Positions 41,109 through 49,681 of a stretch of 64,000 bases of DNA are shown here, in pieces (position 1 is the first letter of the stretch; every line of letters starts with the position of its first letter). The DNA is from Oceanobacillus damuensis. Lineage in GTDB: Bacteria; Bacillota; Bacilli; Bacillales; Amphibacillaceae. The position numbers and the translations under genes were made by a program. The stretch covers positions 62,001 to 126,000 of the forward strand of contig NZ_LQNF01000009.1 in the NCBI RefSeq assembly GCF_001618145.1, given 5' to 3'. The notes beneath the pieces were generated by a model, which was given only the letters and a program-made list of their open reading frames with translations, was not told where the DNA came from and ran no database searches.

Positions 41109-41430
41109 ATGGAAAAGTTCCTATACTTTTCACTATTTCTGGGTCAGCCCTACAAACTGGATGTGCAAGTTTAACAAAGGCTTCTGAAATCAGTGAGGTC
41201 TATCATATCGAAGCAGCAGAAGCACTTGCTGTATTGAACAAGGAAGAAGCAAATGATGCAATTCTCGCCATCGAATCGGATGAAGTTGAAGTCCTGATTG
41301 AAAAGACATGGATCAATAAAAAGTATAAGGAACTAATCGACACTATCAAACTATTGCTGATTTAGACGAGGAAGAAAAGCAACCCGCAACAGAAACGATA
41401 GATGAAGAAATCGAAAAACTGAAAGAATAA
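41109..41430 (+). pseudogene. Frameshifted lipoprotein relic
   Basis: Three frames in succession give one plausible protein: MEKFLYFSLFL (signal-peptide-like), then TGCASLTKASEISEVYH...EAAEALAVLNKEEANDAILAI...EKTWINKKYKELIDT, then TIADLDEEEKQPATETIDEEIEKLKE ending TAA at 41428. Two frameshifts separate the parts, and stops at 41363-41365 and elsewhere break the reading. Helical and charged. No family recognised. A further scrap reading LSLSGTYIDFLINGLLTMLSQ lies at about 41480-41555. Confidence 0.5.
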
Positions 41431-41618
41431 TATCAATGAATTAGTTATTATTAGAGACGTAGCTTATCCCGCTAAGCTTGAGTGGCACATATATTGATTT
41501 CCTGATTAATGGTCTACTTACAATGCTCAGTCAGAATACAGATGACACCGACTGACTTCGAAATCCTAAAAAAAAAATATTAGTACCATAAAAATAACAC
41601 AGCAAACGAATAGATGTC

Positions 41619-42017
41619 ATGACAAATTCAATTTGGCAAAATGAATGTGATATAAATGTGATTCATTTAAAAATAGTGTGTGTTCAGTATGCTCAATGGA
41701 GGCAGCAAGTAGTCGATAATATTGGTGAATCTATTGGCAATGTAATTGAAAATATAATTTTGGCAGTCGTAAAGGCTCTCATGTCCTTCATTATTTTCAT
41801 GCGGGATTTCATATTGGATATTGGCATGACAGATAATATTGGACTTGCTACCGGAATAGCACTTGGTATACCGATCTTAATGGGAGTTGTGATTATAGGT
41901 ATTGTCATCGGTCCGAAGCATGAATATCTCCTGCAAAAAGAACGGAGACGCAATAATCAGCGGAATATGCGTTATAATCAATTTAAGCAAATAAAAAAAT
42001 GGCTAAACAAAAAATAA
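41619..42017 (+). CDS. Hypothetical small membrane protein, possibly a fragment
   Basis: 132 codons from an ATG without a good ribosome site. The credible part begins about residue 23 (VQYAQWRQQVVDNIGESIGN), with two hydrophobic helices (ENIILAVVKALMSFIIFMRD and GIALGIPILMGVVIIGIVIG) and a strongly basic C-terminus (KERRRNNQRNMRYNQFKQIKKWLNKK). Not recognised. Flanked by relics on both sides, so it may itself be a remnant. The 290 bases to yrrS hold no other gene. Confidence 0.45.
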   Translation: MTNSIWQNECDINVIHLKIVCVQYAQWRQQVVDNIGESIGNVIENIILAVVKALMSFIIFMRDFILDIGMTDNIGLATGIALGIPILMGVVIIGIVIGPKHEYLLQKERRRNNQRNMRYNQFKQIKKWLNKK

Positions 42018-42310
42018 ATATGCTAAATTTTTGCAGAAATAGTCAGTTGATACAGTAGTGGGTGTGATGTGGCTTGGCAGTTACTGTAAGAGAATCTTAA
42101 ACAATTATTGTGATAGTGGAAGACTGCTATTATTCCTGTAATTGCTCTCTTAATCAGATTTCGGTATTAGTAGTTTGGTTTATTGGTCCTGTCATATCTA
42201 TGCCCGGTATAATAACGGTAATTAATATTATTCAACCCTATAATTTTGTTTTAAATCGGCATATAACCTATAATATGATACTATATTAATGTTAATAGGA
42301 GGGAATAGAA

Positions 42311-42997
42311 ATGGGCAAATCTGACAACCATTCAAGATTGAACAAATTTGAAAAACGTAGAAAAAATACAAAGGCAATTTCTATTTTCCTTATAGTTGGA
42401 GCAATTCTCCTGATCATATTGCTGGGTATATGGTTTTTCGGAGGCGGCAATGAGGAAGCTGGTAATGAACAGGCGGCAAACGAGGGAGAGGAATCATCCG
42501 ATTTCCTTAATATGGAGCCTTCTGATGAAGAATCCAATGACAATGGAATAGATGGTGATTCAGCAACCAATGACGATGCCGATAATGAAGAATCTACTGA
42601 ACAAACTGAATCGGAAGAAGAAAAAGCCAATGAAGACGAAGAAGAGGAAAATACAGAAACCGAACCGGCAGAACCTTCTGATGACAATGTAGCTGAAGCT
42701 TATACAGGTGACTGGGAACCAGTAGGCACAGAACAGGAAGGACCACATACTACTAATTATTCAGATGGTTCGCAGGATCGTATTGAGATTAAGCGGGCCG
42801 CATCTACCGCAACAGGAATCGATGAAAGTGAAATGGTAGAATGGTGGGTCGAGAACGGCGGAGACCAAAAAGTTGTCGCTACTGTTTCGGATAGCGAGGA
42901 GACGAATGTCTATCGTGTTTTCATGAGCTGGGTGGACAATGAAGGCTGGCAACCGACGAAGGTAGAACTTCTTATTGAAAATGATAAAAAACAATAA
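42311..42997 (+). CDS. yrrS: YrrS/DUF1510 family membrane-anchored protein
   Basis: 228 residues: basic N-terminus (RLNKFEKRRKNTK), one helix (about 24-44), a long acidic linker (about 48-125) and the DUF1510 domain from about 135 (AYTGDWEPVGTEQEGPHTTNYSDGSQDR to WQPTKVELLI). In B. subtilis yrrS follows pbpI (yrrR); here pbpI is missing and the accessory lipoprotein cluster stands in its place. RBS AGGAGGGAA. A -10-like TATAAT lies at about 42271. It precedes mtnN by 28 bases. Confidence 0.9.
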   Translation: MGKSDNHSRLNKFEKRRKNTKAISIFLIVGAILLIILLGIWFFGGGNEEAGNEQAANEGEESSDFLNMEPSDEESNDNGIDGDSATNDDADNEESTEQTESEEEKANEDEEEENTETEPAEPSDDNVAEAYTGDWEPVGTEQEGPHTTNYSDGSQDRIEIKRAASTATGIDESEMVEWWVENGGDQKVVATVSDSEETNVYRVFMSWVDNEGWQPTKVELLIENDKKQ

Positions 42998-43025
42998 TTT
43001 GGATAACGAATTTGGAGGACACATC

Positions 43026-43715
43026 ATGAAAATCGGTATTATTGGTGCAATGGACGAAGAAGTTGCACTTTTGTTGGAAAGCATGACGGATAAGAATGAA
43101 CAAACAGTTGCTAATTGTCTGTTCGTTGAAGGGAAAATACAGGATAAAGATGTTGTATTACTAAAATCAGGGATTGGCAAAGTCAATGCAGCGATGGCAA
43201 CAACGATTATGCATGAGCGCTTTTCACCCAGCCATGTTATCAATACTGGGTCAGCTGGAGGATTTGCAGAAAAACTGGAAGTAGGGGATGTAGTAATCTC
43301 TACGAAGGTCGTTCACCATGATGTTGATGTGACAGCTTTTGACTATGCTTATGGACAGGTTCCAGGTCTTCCTGCGATGTATACAGCTGATCAACTGTTA
43401 ATTGACCAGGCTGTCTCTGCCATCAGCGACATTGAAATTAATTATGAAAAAGGAATCATTGCAACTGGCGACGCTTTTATGGAAGATCCGGAAAAAGTAG
43501 CATTTGTACGCACTAAGTTTCCTTCCATGCTCGCTTCTGAAATGGAAGCAGCTGCAGTTGCACAGGTCTGTCATCAATATGGGAAACCATTTGTAATTAT
43601 CCGTGCATTGTCTGATATTGCAGGAAAGAAATCGTCGCTCTCTTTTGATCAGTTTCTTGATAAAGCGGCCAAAAATGCAGCACAATTAATTATGACTATG
43701 ATTAAAGACATGTAA
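43026..43715 (+). CDS. mtnN: 5'-methylthioadenosine/S-adenosylhomocysteine nucleosidase
   Basis: 230 residues. Seen: IGIIGAMDEEV, NTGSAGGF, GDAFMEDPEKVAFVR and the nucleoside-binding SEMEAAAVAQVCHQYGKPFVIIRALSDIA, with the catalytic Asp in LSDIA. It cleaves MTA and SAH to adenine plus thioribosyl products and so connects methyl cycling with AI-2 precursor. ATG at 43026 with TTTGGAGGA upstream. Confidence 0.96.
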   Translation: MKIGIIGAMDEEVALLLESMTDKNEQTVANCLFVEGKIQDKDVVLLKSGIGKVNAAMATTIMHERFSPSHVINTGSAGGFAEKLEVGDVVISTKVVHHDVDVTAFDYAYGQVPGLPAMYTADQLLIDQAVSAISDIEINYEKGIIATGDAFMEDPEKVAFVRTKFPSMLASEMEAAAVAQVCHQYGKPFVIIRALSDIAGKKSSLSFDQFLDKAAKNAAQLIMTMIKDM

Positions 43716-43720
43716 ACAAT

Positions 43721-43761
43721 AAAGCAGGAGCGCCAAATCGTATATTTAGCGCTCCTGCTTT
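43721..43761. terminator. Bidirectional terminator between mtnN and sigK
   Basis: Perfect 13-bp stem AAAGCAGGAGCGC / GCGCTCCTGCTTT with a 15-base loop; both strands end in T/A tails. Confidence 0.85.
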
Positions 43762-44464
43762 AATTTTGTCTTTCCTTCCGATAATACTCATGAAAAACTT
43801 TCATTAATGCTCTTTTTTCAATCCTTGATACATAGCTTCTTGAAATGTTTAGCTTTTTGGCTATTTCTCTTTGGGTCATTTCATTGTGGTCGTTTAGCCC
43901 ATAACGGAAAATGATAACTTCACGTTCACGTTTATCGAGAACGGAGAAATACTTTTGCATTTTTGCAATTTCCATATTCAGTTGGATATACTCGATGACA
44001 TTGTCGTTTTCCGCTTCAAGAATATCAATTAGGCTAATTTCATTACCTTCTTTATCCTGACCAATCGGATCATGCAGGGACACGTCTTTTTTGACCTTTT
44101 TCAGTGCGCGAAGATGCATAAGTATTTCATTTTCAATACATCTTGCTGCATACGTAGCCAGCTTCGTACCTTTGTCAGAAGAGAAACTTTCAACACCTTT
44201 GATTAATCCAATGGTACCGATTGATATTAAATCTTCCATATCTTCTCCTGTATTTTCAAACTTTTTGACGATATGTGCAACTAGGCGCAAATTATGTTCA
44301 ATTAACTTATTTCTCGCTGTTTCACTGCCATTTTGCATTTCCTGAATGTATTTAGCTTCTTCATCAGAGGGCAGGGGCTGTGGGAATGCATGGTTCTTAA
44401 CATAGGAAACAAAAAAGAGGGCTTCTTTAATCAGAAGAGCAAGAACAGATAAAATCCCGGACAA
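43760..44464 (-). CDS. sigK: Sporulation sigma factor SigK, uninterrupted
   Basis: 234 residues starting at TTG with GGGAGGTGATC upstream. The hydrophobic N-terminus ([21 protein letters not shown]) is the pro-sequence removed by SpoIVFB. Region 2 follows ([47 protein letters not shown]), then region 4 with the helix-turn-helix [25 protein letters not shown]. The gene is continuous, unlike the skin-split sigK of B. subtilis 168. It acts late in the mother cell. Confidence 0.96.
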   Translation of the reverse strand: MSGILSVLALLIKEALFFVSYVKNHAFPQPLPSDEEAKYIQEMQNGSETARNKLIEHNLRLVAHIVKKFENTGEDMEDLISIGTIGLIKGVESFSSDKGTKLATYAARCIENEILMHLRALKKVKKDVSLHDPIGQDKEGNEISLIDILEAENDNVIEYIQLNMEIAKMQKYFSVLDKREREVIIFRYGLNDHNEMTQREIAKKLNISRSYVSRIEKRALMKVFHEYYRKERQN

Positions 44465-44492
44465 ACACGATCACCTCCCAGGTAAATAGGCT

Positions 44493-44550
44493 GCTTCAAA
44501 AAGGAAAAGATGTGGTGTGGGTATTTGCCTATATAACATCTTTATGAAGC
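44493..44550 (-). terminator. Hairpin between murE-like gene and sigK
   Basis: On the minus strand GCTTC...GAAGC and AAAGATGT...ACATCTTT form a two-part stem whose 3' side is T-rich (CTTTTCCTTTTT). Possible terminator for the murE-like gene, insulating sigK. Confidence 0.5.
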
Positions 44551-44610
44551 TTGGGAGTAATTCGTGTCTGTCCATGATAATAATCTTATAGAAGGTTTTA
44601 TGAATAAATT

Positions 44611-46089
44611 TTACACTTTAAAATGAAACTTTGACATACATTTTTCCAAGGCAATGTCCATGTCACTATGCGGGTATTTTTTGTCTTCGATAATTTGATA
44701 ATCTTCCTGTCCTTTCCCGGCAATTATAACAATATCACCAGGTTCACTTATTTCGATTGCCTGCAGTATCGCCTCTTTGCGATCCGGAATTAGCTCGTAA
44801 TTGTCGTGCTGCATGCCTTTTTCCATATCGTACAAAATGTCAGCAGGGTCTTCAAAACGCGGATCATTGATCGTAAGAATCACATAATCGGCAGCAGATG
44901 CCTTTTCAGCCATGATCGGTCGCTTCAACGGGTCCCTGTTACCACCAGTACCTGCAACAAAAATTATTCTGTTTTGTTTGAAAGGAGCAACGGAAGAGAT
45001 TGATTTTTCGATTGCATCTGGTGTATGTGCATAATCAATATATACACGGATCGGTATGTCAACATCCAACTTTTGCATTCTGCCATTAATTTGTTCGATA
45101 TCCTTCACCGTTTTAGCTAAGTCTGCTACTGCATAATCACCTTTTGCATAGACAGAAGCTATCGCAGCCAGTATGTTGTAAACATTAAATTCCCCAAGCA
45201 GCTTCGTTTGGATGGGATATTTCCCTTCCGGTGAGAGTAAAGTGAAATATGTTGCATCCTCATAATATCTTATATCAACCGCTTTGAAATCTGCGTCACT
45301 GTATATAGCATACGAAATGACTTCAAATGGAGTCATTGAGTTATACGTTACAAACCAGGATTCATCCTTATTCAGTACGGCCGCTTTATGCTTCGATAAA
45401 TCATTGCCCAGCTGGGAGAAGAGGAGACTTTTTGTATTGCCGTATTGATCCATTGTATCGTGATAATCTAGATGGTCCTGGGAAAGATTAGTAAATGTTA
45501 CGATATCAAAATCAATTCCCCACAACCTTCCTTGTATTAATCCGTGGGATGAAACTTCCATAATCATATGGTCAATTCCGAGATGGTGTGCCTTATGAAG
45601 CATCTTCTGGTTCGTCAAGACATCACAAGTGGTATTATTGCTTGGTGAGATCTCATTGTCAAAATCGAAACCGTTTGTCCCTGATAATGCGACCTGGCTA
45701 TTATTCTTTTGCAGGAGATGCTTCATGAGAGTTGTTACGGTCGTCTTCCCATTTGTTCCGGTTACACCGAATAAAGTCATGCGTTGAGAAGGATAGCTGT
45801 AAAATTTACTAGCCAGTATTGCTAATGCCTTATAGGAATCTTTTACTACAATGAGAGCAGTTTTGTCTAAGTCCATTTCAAGCATCTCTTCCGCAACAAT
45901 GATCGTCGCTCCATTTTTAATCGCCTCTAAATAATAATCATGGCCATCCACCGTATATCCTCGTAAACATGCAAATAATGAATTTGGTTTAGACTCTCTG
46001 GAGTCATGATGAATTGACCCAATCGTTTTGGGTAGCTGTCCATAAATTTCTTTTATTTTCAAGCTTGATAATAACTCATATGTATTCAA
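44611..46089 (-). CDS. murE: MurE-like UDP-N-acetylmuramyl-tripeptide synthetase paralogue
   Basis: 492 residues, TTG start with GAGAGGG upstream. Mur-ligase order: N-terminal UDP-binding domain (HHDSRESKPNSLFACLRG), ATP P-loop GVTGTNGKTT (about 108-117), central domain with TTCDVLTNQKMLHKAH and MEVSSHGL, and the C-terminal domain. The diaminopimelate-specificity motif DNPR of canonical MurE reads NDPR (408-411), and GKGHE reads GKGQE (about 458). It stands alone outside the division cluster, next to sigK. It may be a sporulation-specific or otherwise specialised paralogue; the true substrate is uncertain. Confidence 0.85.
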   Translation of the reverse strand: MNTYELLSSLKIKEIYGQLPKTIGSIHHDSRESKPNSLFACLRGYTVDGHDYYLEAIKNGATIIVAEEMLEMDLDKTALIVVKDSYKALAILASKFYSYPSQRMTLFGVTGTNGKTTVTTLMKHLLQKNNSQVALSGTNGFDFDNEISPSNNTTCDVLTNQKMLHKAHHLGIDHMIMEVSSHGLIQGRLWGIDFDIVTFTNLSQDHLDYHDTMDQYGNTKSLLFSQLGNDLSKHKAAVLNKDESWFVTYNSMTPFEVISYAIYSDADFKAVDIRYYEDATYFTLLSPEGKYPIQTKLLGEFNVYNILAAIASVYAKGDYAVADLAKTVKDIEQINGRMQKLDVDIPIRVYIDYAHTPDAIEKSISSVAPFKQNRIIFVAGTGGNRDPLKRPIMAEKASAADYVILTINDPRFEDPADILYDMEKGMQHDNYELIPDRKEAILQAIEISEPGDIVIIAGKGQEDYQIIEDKKYPHSDMDIALEKCMSKFHFKV

Positions 46090-46283
46090 TGTAAAAACCC
46101 TCTCGTATCATTTATTACTTATCACCATACAGTTCGTTGCAGCCGTTATTTTAATATACCCCTATTTGAAAAATTTTAACCGATTAATGCAGAAAACGGG
46201 CTTTTTGAATTATTTTTGAAAATTTAGTTCCATGTCAATAATGGTTGGGGATGCAGAAAATAAAAAAGGGGAAAAAAGGGGAT

Positions 46284-46321
46284 AAAAAATTGAATCCTCT
46301 AGAAGCTAGAATTCAATTTTT
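46284..46321 (-). terminator. Terminator of the mrp operon
   Basis: Arms AAAAAATTGAAT / ATTCAATTTTT with an inner CTAG pair; on the minus strand it ends in a T-run and lies about 20 bases after mrpG. Confidence 0.75.
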
Positions 46322-46340
46322 ATCCAATATACATATTTAC

Positions 46341-46682
46341 TCAATCTTCATATCTTTCTTTTAAATCATCACCAATCGTATTTTTTGAAAGAGGGACACC
46401 GCTTCGATACGCTGAGCGGTTTACCATTAGGGACGACAAGGGGGCTGTCATGAAAATAAACAGAATAGCCAATAGTATTTTGGCATTAACAATACCCTGA
46501 CTCATAAAATAAAGAAATGCCGCAACCATAATTGTCATAACACCGAGCGTTGCACTCTTTCCGGCTGCATGTGTTCTGCTGTACACATCGGGAAGTCGGA
46601 TAAGCCCGATGGCACTTAGTAAAGTAAAGAAAACACCTATTACAATCAGTATAACGATTACTGTTTCAATCACCGCGTTCAA
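46341..46682 (-). CDS. mrpG: Mrp antiporter subunit G
   Basis: 113 residues, three helices; LIRLPDVYSRTHAAGKSATLG is the MnhG/MrpG/PhaG signature. A TTG at 46682 is chosen because AAAGGGG lies 8 bases upstream; GTG at 46691 or 46673 are alternatives. Last gene of the operon, overlapping mrpF. Confidence 0.9.
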   Translation of the reverse strand: MNAVIETVIVILIVIGVFFTLLSAIGLIRLPDVYSRTHAAGKSATLGVMTIMVAAFLYFMSQGIVNAKILLAILFIFMTAPLSSLMVNRSAYRSGVPLSKNTIGDDLKERYED

Positions 46683-46944
46683 AAACAGCACCCCTTTCCA
46701 AGAATTTCGATAATGCTACTGTTCCTACGAAGGAGAGTATGCTCAGAACAAGTACCACATCAGAATAAACGATAGTATCTTGCAGAATCATAAGAATACC
46801 TATAAAACCCACCAAAGTAACGCCGATAGCATCAAGACCTAAAATACGATCGGCAATGGAAGGGCCGATGAGCGTACGTACAAAGAAAACAAGCAAGGCA
46901 ACTGACATCATAACTAATGCAGCCATTAAAATTATCTCAAACAT
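46666..46944 (-). CDS. mrpF: Mrp antiporter subunit F
   Basis: 92 residues, three helices with the family motif RTLIGPSIADRILGLDAIG. B. subtilis MrpF also affects bile-salt efflux. The ATG overlaps the mrpE stop by one base (TAATG) and its end overlaps mrpG, so translation is coupled. Confidence 0.94.
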   Translation of the reverse strand: MFEIILMAALVMMSVALLVFFVRTLIGPSIADRILGLDAIGVTLVGFIGILMILQDTIVYSDVVLVLSILSFVGTVALSKFLERGAVFERGD

Positions 46945-47420
46945 TATTTTGTCACCTCCATGATTGCCCTTTCGAATGTATTATGAATCTGATCCACCAT
47001 TTCATCCTTATTCGGAACATCTATGGAGTGCACATAGATGGTTCTGGAGTCATCCGAAAAATCCATTGATACAGTACCGGGTGTCAGTGAAATTAGAGCT
47101 GCAAGGATGGATACCTCCAGATCAGTATCAAGTTCCGTGGTAACTGCCACAATGGCCGGCTTATTGTTTAGATTAGGGCTTAATACGATTCTGACAACAT
47201 CAATATTTGCCTTAATTAATTCTTTGAAAAACAACAAGATCAGTTTCATCACAGCCCAGACTCGGATGAAATAAAAATCGAATAACAGAAAACGTCTTAT
47301 GACGAATAAAACGAATATACCAACTACATAACCTATGAAAAAGCTTAGTGCCGTATAATTATTTTGCAGGAACATCCAAATAACGGCAATAAATACATTT
47401 AATAAGACTTGAAAAGCCAT
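46944..47420 (-). CDS. mrpE: Mrp antiporter subunit E
   Basis: 158 residues, two or three N-terminal helices (FIGYVVGIFVLFVIRRFL) and a soluble C-terminal domain with the conserved LAALISLTPGTVSMDFS and IYVHSIDVPNKDE. Required for full Mrp activity and assembly. It begins 5 bases after mrpD. Confidence 0.94.
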   Translation of the reverse strand: MAFQVLLNVFIAVIWMFLQNNYTALSFFIGYVVGIFVLFVIRRFLLFDFYFIRVWAVMKLILLFFKELIKANIDVVRIVLSPNLNNKPAIVAVTTELDTDLEVSILAALISLTPGTVSMDFSDDSRTIYVHSIDVPNKDEMVDQIHNTFERAIMEVTK

Positions 47421-47425
47421 AGCAA

Positions 47426-48910
47426 CTACTCCTTAAGAACAGATTCGATGTAAATGGATGGGTCCATGATTTGTTCAGCCACTTCCAATGAATACACGAA
47501 CATAGGCTCAGCAGCAAATCCAAGTATGATTGTCAGTGCTACAAGCGGTGCAATCGGAAGCAATAGTTTACCAATCGGAAGTCTAGCTTGTTCCTCAGTA
47601 TGTTTCTGTTCACCCCAAAAAGCATAACTGAAAATCTTCATCATAGAAAACAGTGTTAATAATCCTACCAACAATGCCACTCCAGATATTACGTACTGTG
47701 CTTCTTCAAAACCTGCTAAAATAATCGGGAATTTACTGAAGAACCCACTTAGTGGCGGAATACCTGCTAGCGATATTGCCGTAATGAAGAACATCCAGGC
47801 AAGCACGGGGTGGGTCTTAAGTAATCCACCCATTTGCTTCAGATCTGTAGTGCCAGTAACTCTCTGCGCAACACCTGCAAATAGGAATAGGGCAGTTTTT
47901 ACAATCATATGGTGGGCAATATAATAAATCGCTCCAGCAACTGCAAGGGGAGTAAATATCCCGAGACCCATTACCATATATCCTACCTGACTGATGATAT
48001 GGTAGGAAAGAATTCGTTTAAAGTCAAACTGCGATACTGCACCAAGAACACCAAATAACATAGTAAACCCGGCAATCGTCACAATTATACCTTTGTGTGT
48101 GTAACCAGGATCATGATTAAAGATTAAAGTAAATGTTCGGATAATCGCATAAATACCAACCTTGGTCAAAAGTCCGCCGAATAGAGCGGCAATTGCCGCT
48201 GGTGGCCCATAATATGACCTTGGAAGCCAAAAATACAGTGGAAAAAGGGCACCTTTCATTGCGAAAACAATGAGAAACAGGATAGCAACCACATTCAGTA
48301 CTCCGGACTGTTCCAATTCTGCAACTCTTTCAGCGAGGTGCGCCATGTTAAGTGTTCCGGTAATAGAATATGTCCAAGCAATTGCGACGATAAACAACGC
48401 TGATGCAAATACATTGATAATAACGTATTTGAATGACTCACGAAGCTGATAGCTTGTACCTCCATGCACAATCAGTGCATAGGATGCAATAAGCATTACT
48501 TCGAAAAATACAAATAGGTTAAATAAATCACCTGTTAAAAATGCGCCGTTCACTCCAATCAAAAGAAAGAAGTATAGGGGATAAAAGTAAAATTTTTCCC
48601 TCTCGGGTGAAATCGTTTTGAAAGCAAAGAACAAACAGACTGTACTTACCAGTGTGGACAGTAAAACCATCAACGTGGATAAAAGGTCTGCAACCATAAC
48701 AATCCCAAAGGGTGCGGGCCAATTACCCAGTTCAAGTACGATCAGTCCATCCTGATATACGACTACAGCAAGATAGATGGAAATTGCCAGCAGAACCAGA
48801 GCGGATATTCCGCTGACAATTCGCTGCAATTTATGATGTTTTGTCAATAATATTAAAACTGCTCCGATAACAAATGGAAAGATTATCGGGAGTATAACTA
48901 GATTATTCAT
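47426..48910 (-). CDS. mrpD: Mrp antiporter subunit D
   Basis: 494 residues, about 14 helices, homologous to complex I subunit N (NuoN-like proton-translocating module). Seen: a Glu in FVFFEVMLIASYALI, FAMKGALFPLYFWLPRSYYGPPAAIAALFGGLLTKVG, and the His/Lys-containing broken helix region YYIAHHMIVKTALFL. Works with MrpA in cation/proton exchange. It overlaps mrpC by 8 bases. Confidence 0.96.
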   Translation of the reverse strand: MNNLVILPIIFPFVIGAVLILLTKHHKLQRIVSGISALVLLAISIYLAVVVYQDGLIVLELGNWPAPFGIVMVADLLSTLMVLLSTLVSTVCLFFAFKTISPEREKFYFYPLYFFLLIGVNGAFLTGDLFNLFVFFEVMLIASYALIVHGGTSYQLRESFKYVIINVFASALFIVAIAWTYSITGTLNMAHLAERVAELEQSGVLNVVAILFLIVFAMKGALFPLYFWLPRSYYGPPAAIAALFGGLLTKVGIYAIIRTFTLIFNHDPGYTHKGIIVTIAGFTMLFGVLGAVSQFDFKRILSYHIISQVGYMVMGLGIFTPLAVAGAIYYIAHHMIVKTALFLFAGVAQRVTGTTDLKQMGGLLKTHPVLAWMFFITAISLAGIPPLSGFFSKFPIILAGFEEAQYVISGVALLVGLLTLFSMMKIFSYAFWGEQKHTEEQARLPIGKLLLPIAPLVALTIILGFAAEPMFVYSLEVAEQIMDPSIYIESVLKE

Positions 48911-49241
48911 CTGCAGAACCCCTTAATTCGTCTAAATCGTCTGTGTTATGCACTTTAAAAGTACGATAAGCCATAACAAGTAATAATGATGTTACACCAA
49001 AGCTTATAACAATCGCTGTAAGCACAAGAGCCTGGGGCAGGGGGTCTGTATATGCATCAGCCTGAAAATTCAGGAAAGGAGATGCACCCCTTTGCAGGCC
49101 GGACATTGTCAGCAAGAGCAAATGAACGCCATGTGACATTAGCAAAGTTGCCAGAGTTACCCGGAGTAAGCTTCTGGATAGAAATAAATAGATGCTGACT
49201 GTAAAAACGATACCGATCATAATAGACATCAATATTTCCAT
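48903..49241 (-). CDS. mrpC: Mrp antiporter subunit C
   Basis: 112 residues, three helices, NuoK-like (SLLRVTLATLLMSHGVHLLLLTMSG and DPLPQALVLTAIVISFGVTSLLLV). One-base TAATG overlap with mrpB and 8-base overlap with mrpD show tight coupling. Confidence 0.95.
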   Translation of the reverse strand: MEILMSIMIGIVFTVSIYLFLSRSLLRVTLATLLMSHGVHLLLLTMSGLQRGASPFLNFQADAYTDPLPQALVLTAIVISFGVTSLLLVMAYRTFKVHNTDDLDELRGSADE

Positions 49242-49681
49242 TATTTATCATCCTCCGCAATCGTCAAGATTATCGTTAGTGCACTTCCAACCACCACAAA
49301 ATAAACTCCTAAATCAAAGGGAAGTGCGGTTGTAAGTTCGGCTTCTCCCAGTATTGGCAAATGAAAATAGTCGAAAAACTGGGTTAAAAATGGGTAACCG
49401 AATAACATTGTGACGATTCCGGTTCCTACAGCCAACAACAAACCTGCTCCAATCATGGTTGTAAAGTTGATGGGGATAGCTTTTGTAATTGTCTTCATAT
49501 CAAAGGCCAAGTACATGATCAATAAGGCACTGGCAGTCATTAACCCACCGATAAACCCGCCTCCTGGATTATTGTGTCCAGCGAGTAACAGGTAAATCGA
49601 GAAGGTGATAATAATAAGAATAAGTATTCTTGCAAAGATTTGAAGCATAACGTCATTGGATTTTATTTGTTTTTGTCTCAC
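49241..49681 (-). CDS. mrpB: Mrp antiporter subunit B
   Basis: 146 residues, four helices, with LAGHNNPGGGFIGGLMTASALLIMYLAFD, the MnhB/MrpB domain signature. GTG start overlapping the mrpA stop by 4 bases, with GGGAGTGA upstream. Homologous to a domain also found at the end of MrpA. Confidence 0.95.
   Translation of the reverse strand: MRQKQIKSNDVMLQIFARILILIIITFSIYLLLAGHNNPGGGFIGGLMTASALLIMYLAFDMKTITKAIPINFTTMIGAGLLLAVGTGIVTMLFGYPFLTQFFDYFHLPILGEAELTTALPFDLGVYFVVVGSALTIILTIAEDDK

Noticed and set aside
43760..44464. Skin-like element or split sigK
   Set aside because: The gene is one continuous frame and no recombinase is present.
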